Assembly (NCBI GenBank): GCA_029976025.1
Contig: JARKNX010000138.1
Location: 1 to 59,231 of the forward strand
Reading direction: 5' to 3'
DNA: 59,231 nt
Source of the DNA: Aggregatilineales bacterium
GTDB taxonomy: Bacteria; Chloroflexota; Anaerolineae; Aggregatilineales; Ch27
Notes under the pieces: model-generated
The model's database searches: none
The model's input: the letters and a program-made list of their open reading frames with translations, nothing else
What the model was told of the DNA's origin: nothing
In this document: positions 27,382 to 37,282 of the stretch, in pieces
Layout: each line of letters starts with the position of its first letter
How positions within the stretch are numbered: the first letter of the stretch is position 1
Made by a program: the position numbers and the translations under genes

Positions 27382-29115
27382 TTACGGCAGTTCGCTGATG
27401 TTCAGCGTGCCACCGATGTAATTACCAGAGCTGTAACTGCCTATCCAGATATCGTAGCGTCCGGCGGGCGGGCCGCTCACCAGAACCTGCGGGTTGAGTC
27501 CGCCGTAGCCATCATCGTTGCAGTACCAGGTCCCATTAGGTGCGCGGATGACCAGTGTTGTGTCGCCGCCGCCGACGAAGAAGAACTTGAGGGACGGCCA
27601 GGGGCTGTTATAGACGATGGCGTAATCCGGGTTGCTGGAGGCGTAACCGACACAGGCGCCGCCCAGGTAGGAGACGTTCACTGACCCGCCGCTGGTCGCA
27701 CTGACCGTGATCGGATCGGGTAGAAACCCGCCGGTCACATTCTGGATGCCATAGTTCGGCGAAGCGCCAGGGTTAAGCGCCCCGCTGCCGCCGCTGACAT
27801 TCACGGATACCTGGCGCGTGGTCTCCGAGCCATCCTGCAAGACAACGCGCAGGGTGTAGGTCTGGCTGGTCGTCGGACACTCCGTGCTGGAGCTGACGCC
27901 GGGCACGCCCGTGTTCTGATAGTACACTTCGCGCACATTGGCCGTGTTCCAGGCCACAGTCACGCACTGTCCGGAGGTGATGTTGGCGCTGGCCCCGCCA
28001 TCTACGGTGAAGCTGATGGTAGGAGTCGGCGGTGGGACCGGCGTGGGCGGCGGCGGCGCCGTCAGCACTGGCAGGTTGCCGCACGGGCCGCCCAACTGGA
28101 CGACGCTGCTGGCGACCCAGCCCTGCTGTCCGTTGTAGTTGACGACAAACCAGGTGCTTTCGTTGTTGCGCCCGATCACATTCAGTGCGGTACCGGGGAA
28201 CAGCGATCCGATAGCCGGATAATTCGTGCCGGGGCCGGTCCGCACGTTGACGTTAAGGGTGCTGCTGACCTGGCAGGTGGACGGCGTAGGTGTGGCCTGA
28301 ACCACGGGCGGCAGGGTCGGCGCGGCGACTATCGGGGTCGGGGAAGCCAGGGCCGGAGGCAGAAGACCGGCAGATCCGCCCGCCGCAAAGTTCACCGAGA
28401 GCTGGCCGGCGCTCTCCTGACCCAGCGGGCCGATGATCAGGGTGTAGCGATCGCCGCCGGGCCGCAGGATGAAGGTCGCGCCGTTCAGACGCTCATTGCC
28501 GGCCTCGCCCAACTGCCCGCCGTCCGGGCCGTACAGCCTGGCTATAAAGGGGAAGTCCGGGGTGATGGCTGCGATGCTCAGCGCGCTCAGCCCCCCCGGC
28601 AGGCCGGTGAAGTTGAGCGAAGCGGGCGGCGACCCGGCCGGCAGGTCCACACCGACCATGTCGCCAGCCTGCAAATCGCCGCCGGGGATGACAGCCCGGC
28701 CATCCAGATGCAGGACGAAGTCGCCCGGCGTGCCGGCGGTATTGGTCACCATCAGGTAGTAGCGACCGGTATCCGGCAGCAGATAGGCCAGCCGGGCGAC
28801 ACCCTCAGCGCCGAAGGGATCGCTATCGGCCAGGGCGAGCTGGCGCTGGTTCGATCCCAGCAGGCTGAGGCCGGGACTCATGCCAGCGGACATACCAACA
28901 ACGGTGGCGATAATTTCATCGCCAGCGCCGCCATTGAACTGGTAGACAAGAAAGGACGCCTGCTCGGTGATCGAGCCAGCGACGGCAGTTCCGTAGGTGA
29001 TGGCGCCCCCCTGAGCCAGGACCGGCACGGGCAGGACTCCCGTCAGCAGGACGGCCAGCGCGACGATAAGCCACTGCCGGCTGCGTCGCGCTGTAGGACG
29101 GAGTATGTGGAACAT
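27382..29115 (-). CDS. Secreted PPC-like/SH3b protein
   Basis: 577 residues; AAGGAG lies eight bases upstream of ATG 29115. Signal peptide about 14-35 (VLAQGG). Order: a PPC-like beta domain repeated twice (YGTAVAGSITEQASFLVYQF; RLYGPDGGQLGE), an SH3b domain at about 285-345 (NVNVRTGPGTNYPAIGSLF; NGQQGWVASSVV), a Pro/Thr linker, an Ig-like segment with paired Cys, and a C-terminal beta domain ending GNYIGGTLNISELP. Probably binds cell wall or surface glycan. It is a paralogue of the next upstream gene (29432-30730). Confidence 0.8.
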   Translation of the reverse strand: MFHILRPTARRSRQWLIVALAVLLTGVLPVPVLAQGGAITYGTAVAGSITEQASFLVYQFNGGAGDEIIATVVGMSAGMSPGLSLLGSNQRQLALADSDPFGAEGVARLAYLLPDTGRYYLMVTNTAGTPGDFVLHLDGRAVIPGGDLQAGDMVGVDLPAGSPPASLNFTGLPGGLSALSIAAITPDFPFIARLYGPDGGQLGEAGNERLNGATFILRPGGDRYTLIIGPLGQESAGQLSVNFAAGGSAGLLPPALASPTPIVAAPTLPPVVQATPTPSTCQVSSTLNVNVRTGPGTNYPAIGSLFPGTALNVIGRNNESTWFVVNYNGQQGWVASSVVQLGGPCGNLPVLTAPPPPTPVPPPTPTISFTVDGGASANITSGQCVTVAWNTANVREVYYQNTGVPGVSSSTECPTTSQTYTLRVVLQDGSETTRQVSVNVSGGSGALNPGASPNYGIQNVTGGFLPDPITVSATSGGSVNVSYLGGACVGYASSNPDYAIVYNSPWPSLKFFFVGGGDTTLVIRAPNGTWYCNDDGYGGLNPQVLVSGPPAGRYDIWIGSYSSGNYIGGTLNISELP

Positions 29116-29431
29116 AGAAGCAACTCCTTGTATGGTAGAGCAGCAACAACCAGCACGCTTATAACTGGCGCCTGTAGGGCATGATGACCCTGGCTGTTGC
29201 TCCTCTGCTAAAGGTGCTACGCTCTCAATATAGCACGTTCCGGACTTGTTTGCTCCGCGATCATCCGGCGCAGGAGCGTGCCCGCCATGCCCTCCGGGGA
29301 CTCCCTCCCGCGCGCCGATAAACGCCCGATCCTCCGATATAAATGCCCACCCTCCGGCCTGCCAGATCGCGATTGGGAGGGGTAAAAGGCCGCCCCCATC
29401 GGGGCGGCCTGGCGAAGACGGCGGAAGTCGG
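29116..29431. other. 316-base intergenic region with leftward promoter area and a terminator
   Basis: Contains the presumed leftward promoter of the 27382-29115 gene (a TATATT at about 29228-29233 on the minus strand is a possible -10, no clear -35), a palindrome-poor middle part, and the terminator at 29387-29410 for the next leftward gene. No coding potential seen. Confidence 0.5.
29382..29410 (-). terminator. Terminator of the 29432-30730 gene
   Basis: Ten-bp perfect stem, AGGCCGCCCC (29387-29396) with GGGGCGGCCT (29401-29410), loop CATC; leftward it is followed by TTTA. It lies 21 bases after the leftward stop. Confidence 0.75.
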
Positions 29432-30730
29432 CTAACTGACGCCGACCGGGATATTGAAGTCGTGAGTGGAGCCGTCCGGATAGATCACCCGCAGCGTGTA
29501 GGTGGTCGTCGTCATCGGGCAGCGCTCCGTGCCGCCGCCGTTGGTCGGCGTGTTCGTCCCCACAACGGGGTTGCCGTCGAAGTAAACCGCCTGCACGTTG
29601 GACGTATCCCAGTAGAAGCGGACGCAGGTCCCCGGCGCCAGAATCGCGCCGTCCGGCACGGTAGACCAGAACTGCACGATCGGAGCGGAGGGGGTAGGCG
29701 TAAGCGTCGGCGGGATCGGCGTCGGGCTGGGGGGCGGGACCACGAAGGGCAGCGCGCTGCACGGCCCCTGAAGCGTAATCACGCCGGTAGAAATCCAGCC
29801 CTGCCGGCCATTGAAGTTGGTCACCACCCACGATCCGTCGCTGTTGCGCCCGGTGACTTCCAGCGAAGACCCGACAAACAGCGAACCGATAGCCGGGTAA
29901 TTCGTGCCGGGGCCGGAGCGCACGTTGACGTTCTGGGAGCTGGAGGCCGTGCACACGGAAGGAATGGGCGTCGCGGCGGGCGGCGGCGGGACGGGCGTCG
30001 CCTGGCCGGGGAGCTGGCCGCTGCTCGACAGCAGCACCTGAATCGACCCGGTCGTGTCCGGCAGCATGGCTTCGATAGTGAGGGCATAGGCCCCGGGCGC
30101 CAGCGTCAGCCCGGCCCCGGGGAGCGCAGCGCCGGTCAGGCCGGCCAGCAGTTCCCCGGTCGGCCCGTAAAGCTGGGCCAGAAAGCCGAAGCCCGGCGTC
30201 ATGCTCTCAACAGCCAGGGCGCTGCCTGACTCCGGAACAACGAAAGTCAGCGTGGTGGGCAGCGCGTTGGCCGGGATATCCAGGCCGATCGGCGTATCCG
30301 CCGGCAGCTCGCCGCCATCCACGGCGCTCGATCGATCCAGCCGCAGCACGAAGTCACCCGGCTGGCCGGTGATATTGGACACCATCAGGAAATGCGGGCC
30401 GAGGCTGGCCAGCCGGTAGCTGATCCGGGCCACCCCCACCTCTGCCCCGAACAGGTCGCGCGTGCTGAGGGCAAGCTGCTGCTGGTTCGGCCCCAGCAGG
30501 CTCAGGCTGAGCAGCAGGTCCGGCGTCGTGCCGAAGGCGTAGGCCGTGATCTGATCCCCGGCGTTCCCCTGGAACTGGTAAATCAGAAACGGCGCCGCGT
30601 CGGTCAGGCTGCCCGTCACGGTTTCACCGTAAGCGATAGCGCCGCCCTGGGCCAGGACAGCGCCCCCGGCCAGCGCAACCAGCGCCAGCACGCTCAGGAG
30701 CGGAAGCAAGTAGCGCACCTTGTAGGACAT
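29432..30730 (-). CDS. Secreted PPC-like/SH3b protein (paralogue)
   Basis: 432 residues from ATG 30730 with GAGGAG seven bases upstream; a nine-codon extension is less likely. Signal peptide about 5-28 (VLAQGG). The same plan as the downstream neighbour: two PPC-like beta domains (YGETVTGSLTDAAPFLIYQF), SH3b domain (NVNVRSGPGTNYPAIGSLFV; NGRQGWISTGVI), Pro/Thr linker and an Ig-like end (NGGGTERCPMTTTTYTLRV), but it stops after the Ig part. The SH3b segments of the two genes are nearly identical, a sign of tandem duplication. Confidence 0.8.
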   Translation of the reverse strand: MSYKVRYLLPLLSVLALVALAGGAVLAQGGAIAYGETVTGSLTDAAPFLIYQFQGNAGDQITAYAFGTTPDLLLSLSLLGPNQQQLALSTRDLFGAEVGVARISYRLASLGPHFLMVSNITGQPGDFVLRLDRSSAVDGGELPADTPIGLDIPANALPTTLTFVVPESGSALAVESMTPGFGFLAQLYGPTGELLAGLTGAALPGAGLTLAPGAYALTIEAMLPDTTGSIQVLLSSSGQLPGQATPVPPPPAATPIPSVCTASSSQNVNVRSGPGTNYPAIGSLFVGSSLEVTGRNSDGSWVVTNFNGRQGWISTGVITLQGPCSALPFVVPPPSPTPIPPTLTPTPSAPIVQFWSTVPDGAILAPGTCVRFYWDTSNVQAVYFDGNPVVGTNTPTNGGGTERCPMTTTTYTLRVIYPDGSTHDFNIPVGVS

Positions 30731-30869
30731 AAATACTCTCCTCACCTTCAGGACCACGAACAGAATACAGTGAGCAATGATCGCCCTACCCCGATCCTAT
30801 CACGATGTAGAAAGGCGTGGCATTTCACTCCGGTACTATATCCCCACTATACCCGGGCGCATTCCCTCC

Positions 30870-30875
30870 TATAAT
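30870..30875 (+). promoter_or_regulatory. -10 element (TATAAT) for the 30912 gene
   Basis: Perfect TATAAT 36 bases before the ATG, followed by GGGAGG as ribosome site. The -35 region at 17-base spacing (CTATAC) is poor, so strength is uncertain. Confidence 0.55.
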
Positions 30876-30911
30876 AAGATAGAAACGGGATACTTTAGGG
30901 AGGATTAACGT

Positions 30912-32594
30912 ATGGGACCAAGAGCCGGACGGCTGGCGCTGGCAGTCGCTGCAGTGATTCTGATGGTCGTGATGCTGGGGGGCGCGCCAGGGGTAACGCA
31001 GGCCGGTGGCTCCTGGGTCGCCTGGCTGTATAACCCGGACAGCGGCCAGATGGTGCAAATCCTCCCGGACTTCGCGGGCGGGGCGACGATCCCCTTCCCG
31101 ATGCAGCCGGGCATGATCGGCACGCCGAACTCAATTGTGCTCTCGCGGGATGCGACCCGTGTGGCGAGCTGTCAGGAAGTCTTCCACGCCGGGCGCGCCC
31201 TGTATGTTTCCGATATCGCCTCCGGAGCGCTGGTTGCGTCGTACGGCGTGTCGGGCGACACGATAGACTGCGCCCTGGGCCAGTACGCCTTCAGCCCGGA
31301 CGGCACGCAGGTGGCCTTTGGCCTGCTCAACCACTACGCCGATCCGGCTGACCCGCGCCCGGACTGGGTGCTTTACGTCGTGGACCTGGCCACCAGCATG
31401 CCCGTCTATCAGCTCTCATCGGCGGACCCGCAAGTGACCGCCCTCGGCATCAACGTGGCGGGGCAGATGCCCGTGGTAGAAGCGTTCGAGCCGGGCGTGA
31501 TCGCCTTCAAGCTGGTGCTGTGGGGGGCGGGCGGCGCGCCGGAGTATACCGGCCTGGTCTGGCATCCGGCAGTCGGCGATGTCACGGTCATGGAGCCGTA
31601 CGGCAAGAACGCGCTCCAGTTGCAGATGCCCATGGGCGAGGCGATCTGGCTGGACCAGCGGGCGGACTTCCCGATCGGATTCATTGACGGGATGGGCTAC
31701 CCCTACAACGTCCTGATGTATGGCAACAAAACGGGCAGCAGCTACCCCATTTTTAGTCTGAGCGGCGCCGTCCTTGACTGGGGTATCTTCGCGAAAAACG
31801 GCGAATGGGCTGCCGTGCGCTCGTCCATCTATCCCAATCCCCCGGTCTGGTACTATGTGGACCGCTACGGCGGCAGCGGGGCGCTGCCAATCCCGGCGGA
31901 TGTTTACGACGTGTGGGGTGTCTCCGATGGCTACATCTATCTGCACCCGACAGCCGGGCCGAGCGGCGGGCCACTGCTCGTTTACCATCGCTATACCGGC
32001 GACGTGGGAAGCCTGGAGGTGCAAAATCTGTGGAGCGCCGATCCCGGTTCATACTGGAAGATCGTGTACACTAACCCGGCCTACGGCACCGGCTACCCGC
32101 CTTTCCCGGAGGTACTGTCCTCCGGCGGGACAGTCCTTATGACACTCCCGCCTCCGGCCGTGGTGACGCTCCCGCCCCCGGCGGTGGTAACGCTCCCTGC
32201 CCCTGTCGTGGCGACGCTCATGCCGCCGCCGCAGATCCTGGTGACGCTGCCGGTGTTCGCTATTACGCCGCAGATCAATCCGAACCTGCTGATGACGATA
32301 GCGCCGACCGCCATCCTCGCCCCGCCGCCACTGCTTATCCTGCACATCGGCGGCGTCGCCCAGGTCCACACGACGGAAGGGGACATGCTGCGCGTCCGCA
32401 GTGGCCCGGGCACGGGCTACGGCGTGCAGTTCCAGCTCGCACCGGGCGTCCTCGTGAACGTGCTCAACGGCCCGCAGACCGCTGACGGCCTGACCTGGTG
32501 GTTCATCCAGGCGCCCAACGGGCAGACCGGCTGGGCGGTGGAGGGCGTGCCGGACGGGAGCGGCTGGCTGCAAACGCTGATACCGGTATCGTAA
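30912..32594 (+). CDS. Secreted protein with beta-propeller-like body and C-terminal SH3b domain
   Basis: 560 residues. Signal peptide about 8-31 (GVTQAGG). Residues about 35-410 show WD40/TolB-like blade features (IVLSRDATRVASC, YAFSPDGTQVAFGL, SGALVASYGVSG). A repetitive hydrophobic-Pro linker (LPPPAVVTLPPPAVVTLPAP) spans about 415-475, and the final 80 residues form an SH3b domain (LRVRSGPGTGYGVQFQLAPG). It is likely exported and cell-wall associated; ligand unknown. Transcribed divergently from the two SH3b paralogues, making a three-gene surface-protein group. Confidence 0.75.
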   Translation: MGPRAGRLALAVAAVILMVVMLGGAPGVTQAGGSWVAWLYNPDSGQMVQILPDFAGGATIPFPMQPGMIGTPNSIVLSRDATRVASCQEVFHAGRALYVSDIASGALVASYGVSGDTIDCALGQYAFSPDGTQVAFGLLNHYADPADPRPDWVLYVVDLATSMPVYQLSSADPQVTALGINVAGQMPVVEAFEPGVIAFKLVLWGAGGAPEYTGLVWHPAVGDVTVMEPYGKNALQLQMPMGEAIWLDQRADFPIGFIDGMGYPYNVLMYGNKTGSSYPIFSLSGAVLDWGIFAKNGEWAAVRSSIYPNPPVWYYVDRYGGSGALPIPADVYDVWGVSDGYIYLHPTAGPSGGPLLVYHRYTGDVGSLEVQNLWSADPGSYWKIVYTNPAYGTGYPPFPEVLSSGGTVLMTLPPPAVVTLPPPAVVTLPAPVVATLMPPPQILVTLPVFAITPQINPNLLMTIAPTAILAPPPLLILHIGGVAQVHTTEGDMLRVRSGPGTGYGVQFQLAPGVLVNVLNGPQTADGLTWWFIQAPNGQTGWAVEGVPDGSGWLQTLIPVS

Positions 32595-32632
32595 CCCGCC
32601 GCCAGCTTGCGGCGAAAAAGTGCAGAAAGCGT

Positions 32633-32656
32633 GACAAGGGGCTTAAGCCCCTTGTC
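32633..32656. repeat. 24-bp perfect palindrome (GACAnGGGGCTT family)
   Basis: GACAAGGGGCTT followed directly by its complement, then CTTTCCTGTCAGG. It lies between convergent genes and can act as a bidirectional terminator. A sister copy is at 56667-56691. Confidence 0.8.
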
Positions 32657-32695
32657 CTTTCCTGTCAGGCTCCGCAGGCCGCCGGGCGGCCCGGG

Positions 32696-35416
32696 CTACT
32701 CGTAGCGCAGGGCGTTGAGCGGCCGCTCCCCGGAGGCCCCCCAGGCCGTGACCAGCGTCGCCGCCACCGTCACGCCGACCGCCGTAGCCAGCATCAGCAG
32801 CACCAGATCGGCCGGCACAGGCAGGTGGACCAGCCCGCCGGTCAGATCGGGGACCAACTGCAGGATGAGGAGGGTCGGCAGCAGGCTGATCAGGCCGCCG
32901 GCCAGCCCGACAATGCCGTTCTCCAGCAGGAGCTGGGCCAGGGCCTGCCACCGGTTGACGCCCACCGCGCGCAGGATGGCGATCTGGCGGCGGCGCTCCA
33001 TAGTCGCCAGGGCAACCGTGGTCGCGATCAGGACTGAGGCGGCGAACAGGGCCAGCCCGGCCACCAGCAGCGGCAGCGCCGCCATCTGGTTCAGCAGGCG
33101 GCTGATGATCGAATCGAAGATGCCGACATCGAACACGAACACGCTGGGGATGACGCCCACCTGGGACAGCACCTCGCGCACCCGACCGGAGTCGGCGTCC
33201 ACGATTGTCATGTTGAAGGGCATATAGCCGCCCGGCATCTGGTCCAGCGGGATCTGCGTGGCGAAGTCGGTCAGGCTGAACGGGAGCAGCCCGGCGCTGG
33301 CGTCCGGCGCCACAACGCCGACCACCTCAAGATCGCGCCGGCGGCCCCCTATCTCCAGCGTCAGGATCGAACCTGCACCCACGCCGTGCGCTTCCAGCTC
33401 CTCGATCTGCGGGATCATGATACGCGGCTGGCCGGCGTCCTCCGGCCCCAGCAGGCGCCCTTCCACCAGCGTGCCGCGCGGCGGCTCGCCGTGGACGGTG
33501 ACACCCAGCACAATTTCCAGCCGCGCCTGCCGCAGCGCAGCCTGCGGGTCTTCCATGTCGAACCACGCATCATAGTTGCGCGTGCCGTTGATAGCCCGTA
33601 GCCGGACATCGGAGGGGAAGCGAATCTCGCGGTAGCCGTTGACGGCTCCGCTCCCGTCCAGGCGGTTCTGCACCAGATTCTGCACCAGCGGCAGCGAGAC
33701 GATGATCACATTGCCGCCGATCGGGTCGCTGATGCTGGTGTAGAGCAGCATGTTAATGCTGCGCGTCATGATCAGCGTGCCGCTCAGCGCCGTCATGCCG
33801 ATGATCAGGGCCAGCAGGCTCAGGGCGGTGCGCAGGCGGTGCAGGGTCAGGCCGCGCACGGCGATCTGGAGGTTGGCGCTGCGGAAGGTCGGCAGCCTGC
33901 CCAGCAGCCAGACCAGGATCCACATCAGGGCCAGGATCGCGCCCAGCAGGATGAAGACGATCAGGGTCCCGGCGATGCCCGGCGTGAGCGGCGGCGGCAG
34001 GTTGAAGAGGCTGCTCATGTTGCGCGCCATGCGGGCGGGCATATTCTGGCTGGCCAGCTCGCTCAGACGGCTGGTGCCCAGGATCACGTCCACCAGCAGG
34101 CCGAAGCCGATGATGAGCAGCACGAAGCTGAGCGCCGTCCACAGGCAGCCCGCGCGGGCCATCGGAATCTGATCCTCGCGCAGGACAATGCTGGGCCGGA
34201 TGCGGGCCGCCATGACCGTCGGCAGGAAGCTGAAGAACACCGTCACCACCACGCCCAGCACGATGCCCAGCGCCGCCGGGTCCAGGTAGACGCGCCAGGG
34301 CAGCGGCACCGCGAAAGCCTGCTGACCCAGATCGCGCGCGATATAGCTCAGCACGTTGCCCAGCAGCACGCCGAGCAGGCTGCCCAGCACGCCGGAGATC
34401 AACGCCTCCGCCATAAAGACGGCAGAGATATCCTCCGCCTGGAAGCCCAGCGTCTTGAGGACGGCGATCTCTTTGGAGCGGCGGTTGACGGCGACGACCA
34501 TCGTGTTGATGATACCGACCCCGCCAATCACCAGCCCGACCAGGCTGAGCACCAGCACGAAGCGGGCGATCAGGTCGGCGATTTGCTGATTGTCGTGCAG
34601 GACATCCGCCGTGTTCTGGAGGCGGTAACCGCCGTGCCGCCCGGCCGACCCCAGCACCGCGCGGATGCTTTCGGCGGCCTGGTCGGGGTCGGCGCCCGGC
34701 GCCAGCCTGATATAGGCCCGGTCGGCCACATTCCCCATCCCGAACTGGTCCATCTCCGCCCGGTCCAGGTAGACAAAGCTGAACAGGATGCCCATCGGGC
34801 TGTCGAAGGAGCTTTCGGCGGCGTCGGACACGATGCCGGTCACCGTGTGCGGGCGTTCGCTCTGGCCGATGCGCACCCGATCCCCGATCCCCGCCCCGAT
34901 CTGGTCGGCCATGCGGCGGCCCAGCACGATCGAATCGGGTTCGGCGAACAGGTCGCCGAGGAGGGCGCCGCGCGGTTCCTCGGCCCGGATTACGTCGTAG
35001 AAGGGGTAGACCTCCGGATCGATGAAGTTAGCCATGCCCAGGGCGGGGACCCCGGCCTGCCCTGCTGTGATGACGACAGCCTGCATCAGCTCGCTGCTGC
35101 TGGAATAGGTCACGCTGGCGTCATGCGCGGCGGCCCATCGGTTCAGGCCGGCCATGCGCGCTGCGGTGAAAAGGCGCGAATCGCCGGCCTCGTTGAAGAC
35201 GCTGATCGACCCGTAGCCGCTGACGCGGACATCGCCGCGCAGGAAGGCCTGGACGTTGGCGGTCAGCGCGTCGGTAACCATCAGCCCCAGCGTGCGCAGG
35301 GCGACCACAGTCGCCACGCCCGCCGCCACACACAGCAGCGTGAAAGCCGTCCGACGGCGGTCGCGGACCATATTGCGCAGGGCATAAGAAAACGCGAAAA
35401 CAAGGCGCTCTAACAT
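32696..35416 (-). CDS. ABC exporter permease, duplicated FtsX domain
   Basis: 906 residues from ATG 35416, with GGGGAG five bases upstream. One N-terminal helix (about 18-40), a large MacB-PCD-like extracellular domain, three helices with the FtsX signature (VIGGVGIINTMVVAVNRRSKEIAVLKTLGF), then a second half with its own helix, periplasmic domain and three-helix FtsX core (ATMERRRQIAILRAVGVNRW). This double layout is typical of lipoprotein/peptide exporters and MacB-like stress transporters. Couples with the ATPase gene 18 bases upstream. Confidence 0.9.
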   Translation of the reverse strand: MLERLVFAFSYALRNMVRDRRRTAFTLLCVAAGVATVVALRTLGLMVTDALTANVQAFLRGDVRVSGYGSISVFNEAGDSRLFTAARMAGLNRWAAAHDASVTYSSSSELMQAVVITAGQAGVPALGMANFIDPEVYPFYDVIRAEEPRGALLGDLFAEPDSIVLGRRMADQIGAGIGDRVRIGQSERPHTVTGIVSDAAESSFDSPMGILFSFVYLDRAEMDQFGMGNVADRAYIRLAPGADPDQAAESIRAVLGSAGRHGGYRLQNTADVLHDNQQIADLIARFVLVLSLVGLVIGGVGIINTMVVAVNRRSKEIAVLKTLGFQAEDISAVFMAEALISGVLGSLLGVLLGNVLSYIARDLGQQAFAVPLPWRVYLDPAALGIVLGVVVTVFFSFLPTVMAARIRPSIVLREDQIPMARAGCLWTALSFVLLIIGFGLLVDVILGTSRLSELASQNMPARMARNMSSLFNLPPPLTPGIAGTLIVFILLGAILALMWILVWLLGRLPTFRSANLQIAVRGLTLHRLRTALSLLALIIGMTALSGTLIMTRSINMLLYTSISDPIGGNVIIVSLPLVQNLVQNRLDGSGAVNGYREIRFPSDVRLRAINGTRNYDAWFDMEDPQAALRQARLEIVLGVTVHGEPPRGTLVEGRLLGPEDAGQPRIMIPQIEELEAHGVGAGSILTLEIGGRRRDLEVVGVVAPDASAGLLPFSLTDFATQIPLDQMPGGYMPFNMTIVDADSGRVREVLSQVGVIPSVFVFDVGIFDSIISRLLNQMAALPLLVAGLALFAASVLIATTVALATMERRRQIAILRAVGVNRWQALAQLLLENGIVGLAGGLISLLPTLLILQLVPDLTGGLVHLPVPADLVLLMLATAVGVTVAATLVTAWGASGERPLNALRYE

Positions 35417-35433
35417 GGCTCTCCCCTGTCGTC

Positions 35434-36393
35434 TCAGGACTGCGACCCGGACGGCGCGAGCGCGTCGAGCTGGGCGAGCCATTTCCGGGCGGTGGGGTGA
35501 TCCGACATCACGGCCAGTATCCTGCGGGCCTCATCGTAGTTCCGGACCAGCATCAGCTCGCGGGCTTCGCCCAGCATCTTTGCCGCCGCATCCGTGTCGG
35601 AGAAGGCGATATCTTCCAGCGCCAGCGCCTTGAGTTCTCCCGTGGCGCGCCGATCTTTCAGCCACTCCACCGCGGCCTGCTGGACGGCGACCCGCTCCCC
35701 CACATCCTGCGCCACGCGGCCGTCAACCAGCGTGATCAGGCGATCCACATGGGAGGCGACTTCCATATCGTGCGTGACGATGACGATCGTGGTGTTGATC
35801 TGGGTCTGCACCGTGCGCAGAGTCTCCAGCACGGCGGCGCTGGCAGCCGTATCCAGATTGCCGGTCGGCTCGTCGGCCAGCAGCACCGGCGGATCGTTGG
35901 CCAGGGCGCGGGCGATGGCGACGCGCTGCTGCTGGCCGCCGGAGAGCTGGCCGGGGCGGTGGCCGAGACGGTCGCCCAGACCCAGCAGGGTCAGGATTTC
36001 TCTGGCCCGCTTGCGGGGATCATAGCGCCGGTGGCGGGCGAACTGGACCGGCAGCGCCACATTTTCCAGGGCGGTCAGGGTCGGAATCAGGTTGTAGGAC
36101 TGGAAGACGAAGCCGATCTTCTCGTTGCGGATGCGCGTCAGGGCGCGCTCGTTGAGGTGGGTGATGTCCACCCCGTCGATGAAGACCCGCCCGCCGGACG
36201 GGCTGTCCAGCCCGCCGATCAGACCTAATAGCGTCGATTTACCGCTGCCGGACGGCCCGACAATACCCAGAAATTCGCCGGACCTGATGTTGATCGAAAC
36301 TCCCCGCAAGGCGTGGACAGTCACTTCACCGGCCTTGAAGTCTTTGCGCAGGTCCTCAGTGTACAGCACGGAGCGGTCGTTGGCGCTGGTCAT
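35434..36393 (-). CDS. LolD/MacB-type ABC ATPase with C-terminal helical extension
   Basis: 319 residues, AAAGG upstream of ATG 36393. Walker [10 protein letters not shown] (46-54), signature LSGGQQQR (near 150), Walker [14 protein letters not shown], switch His in [10 protein letters not shown]. The family usually ends near residue 230; here about 85 more residues follow, with helical pattern ([21 protein letters not shown]), resembling a TPR-like unit. Partner of the downstream FtsX permease; the energy source for export across the membrane. Confidence 0.9.
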   Translation of the reverse strand: MTSANDRSVLYTEDLRKDFKAGEVTVHALRGVSINIRSGEFLGIVGPSGSGKSTLLGLIGGLDSPSGGRVFIDGVDITHLNERALTRIRNEKIGFVFQSYNLIPTLTALENVALPVQFARHRRYDPRKRAREILTLLGLGDRLGHRPGQLSGGQQQRVAIARALANDPPVLLADEPTGNLDTAASAAVLETLRTVQTQINTTIVIVTHDMEVASHVDRLITLVDGRVAQDVGERVAVQQAAVEWLKDRRATGELKALALEDIAFSDTDAAAKMLGEARELMLVRNYDEARRILAVMSDHPTARKWLAQLDALAPSGSQS

Positions 36394-36565
36394 AAGTCAA
36401 CCTTTGTAGAAAATCCGGCAAGCGGTCGGTCGGGGAGATCGGCCTGACTGGAGGCCAGGGTAAAGCGTATCTCATCTCCGCGCGGCGGCAAAAATCTCTT
36501 TCAGGCGCCCGGCGCGGCCCGGACTATCCCTTTGTACGGAGAATCCGCCTTCGGAGTTGCGCGGA

Positions 36566-36589
36566 GCGCCCGCCGGAGAGGGCGGGCGC
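36566..36589 (-). terminator. GC hairpin after the histidine phosphatase gene
   Basis: Nine-bp perfect stem GCGCCCGCC/GGCGGGCGC with a six-base loop, 45 bases past the leftward stop at 36634. No T tract follows, so terminator function is only suggestive. The rest of 36394-36633 holds nothing I recognise. Confidence 0.4.
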
Positions 36590-36633
36590 CATTCGCGGGC
36601 GGATCGGAACGGAAGCGGCGGGCGAGCAGCGTG

Positions 36634-37218
36634 TCAGTAAGGCCGGTGGTAGGCCATGTCCGGCCGGGCGCTCCCATTGGCGAAGGTCAACGTCGTAATC
36701 GAAGCCGGGGCGGGGTAAAGCCGGGTGCGATTCTTGGAATCATCAGTGAAGCGGATGCCTTCCACCCAGAAGCGCAGGGCCAGCACCACGTCTCCGTGGG
36801 TGACGGCGGCGATCTCCTGCCCGGGGTACTCGCGGCGCAGCCGCGCGATCAGGCGCAGGGCGCGGGCCAGGACTGCTTCCGGCGTCTCATAGTCGGGGGG
36901 CAGGTCCTGGTACAGAACCCACCCCTCGGCATCCAGTTCGGCCACCGGGCGGCCCTGATGCGGGCTATGGATCTCATCGATCAGGCGCGACTGGCGGATG
37001 AGCAGCGCGTGCGGGGCGGCGACCGCCCGGGCGGTCTGGCGGGCGCGCAGGCGCGGGCTGGAGATGACGGCGCGCAGGGGCCGATCAGCCAGGTAGGCGC
37101 CGGCGGCCTGCGCCTGCTGCCAGCCTGTCTCGCTCAGGCGGTAGCGGGGCATCCGCCCGTAAAAAATATTCCGCGGGTTGTGGACTTCTCCGTGCCGGAT
37201 AACGTGAATGATCGTCAT
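36634..37218 (-). CDS. Histidine phosphatase family protein (phosphoglycerate mutase-like)
   Basis: 194 residues from ATG 37218; an 18-codon extension precedes the family N-terminus and is rejected. The catalytic RHGE is at residues 8-11, the second motif is SSPRLRARQTA, and the late acid/His region is IAAVTHGDVVLAL. Acts as a phosphohydrolase/mutase on small phosphoesters in the cytosol; substrate not deducible. No strong ribosome site. Confidence 0.88.
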   Translation of the reverse strand: MTIIHVIRHGEVHNPRNIFYGRMPRYRLSETGWQQAQAAGAYLADRPLRAVISSPRLRARQTARAVAAPHALLIRQSRLIDEIHSPHQGRPVAELDAEGWVLYQDLPPDYETPEAVLARALRLIARLRREYPGQEIAAVTHGDVVLALRFWVEGIRFTDDSKNRTRLYPAPASITTLTFANGSARPDMAYHRPY

Positions 37219-37282
37219 AGTCGGGTCAACAGGGACAGGTAAATTTCGGGGCAGCCCCCGGCCCCGCCACAAAAATCATCAA

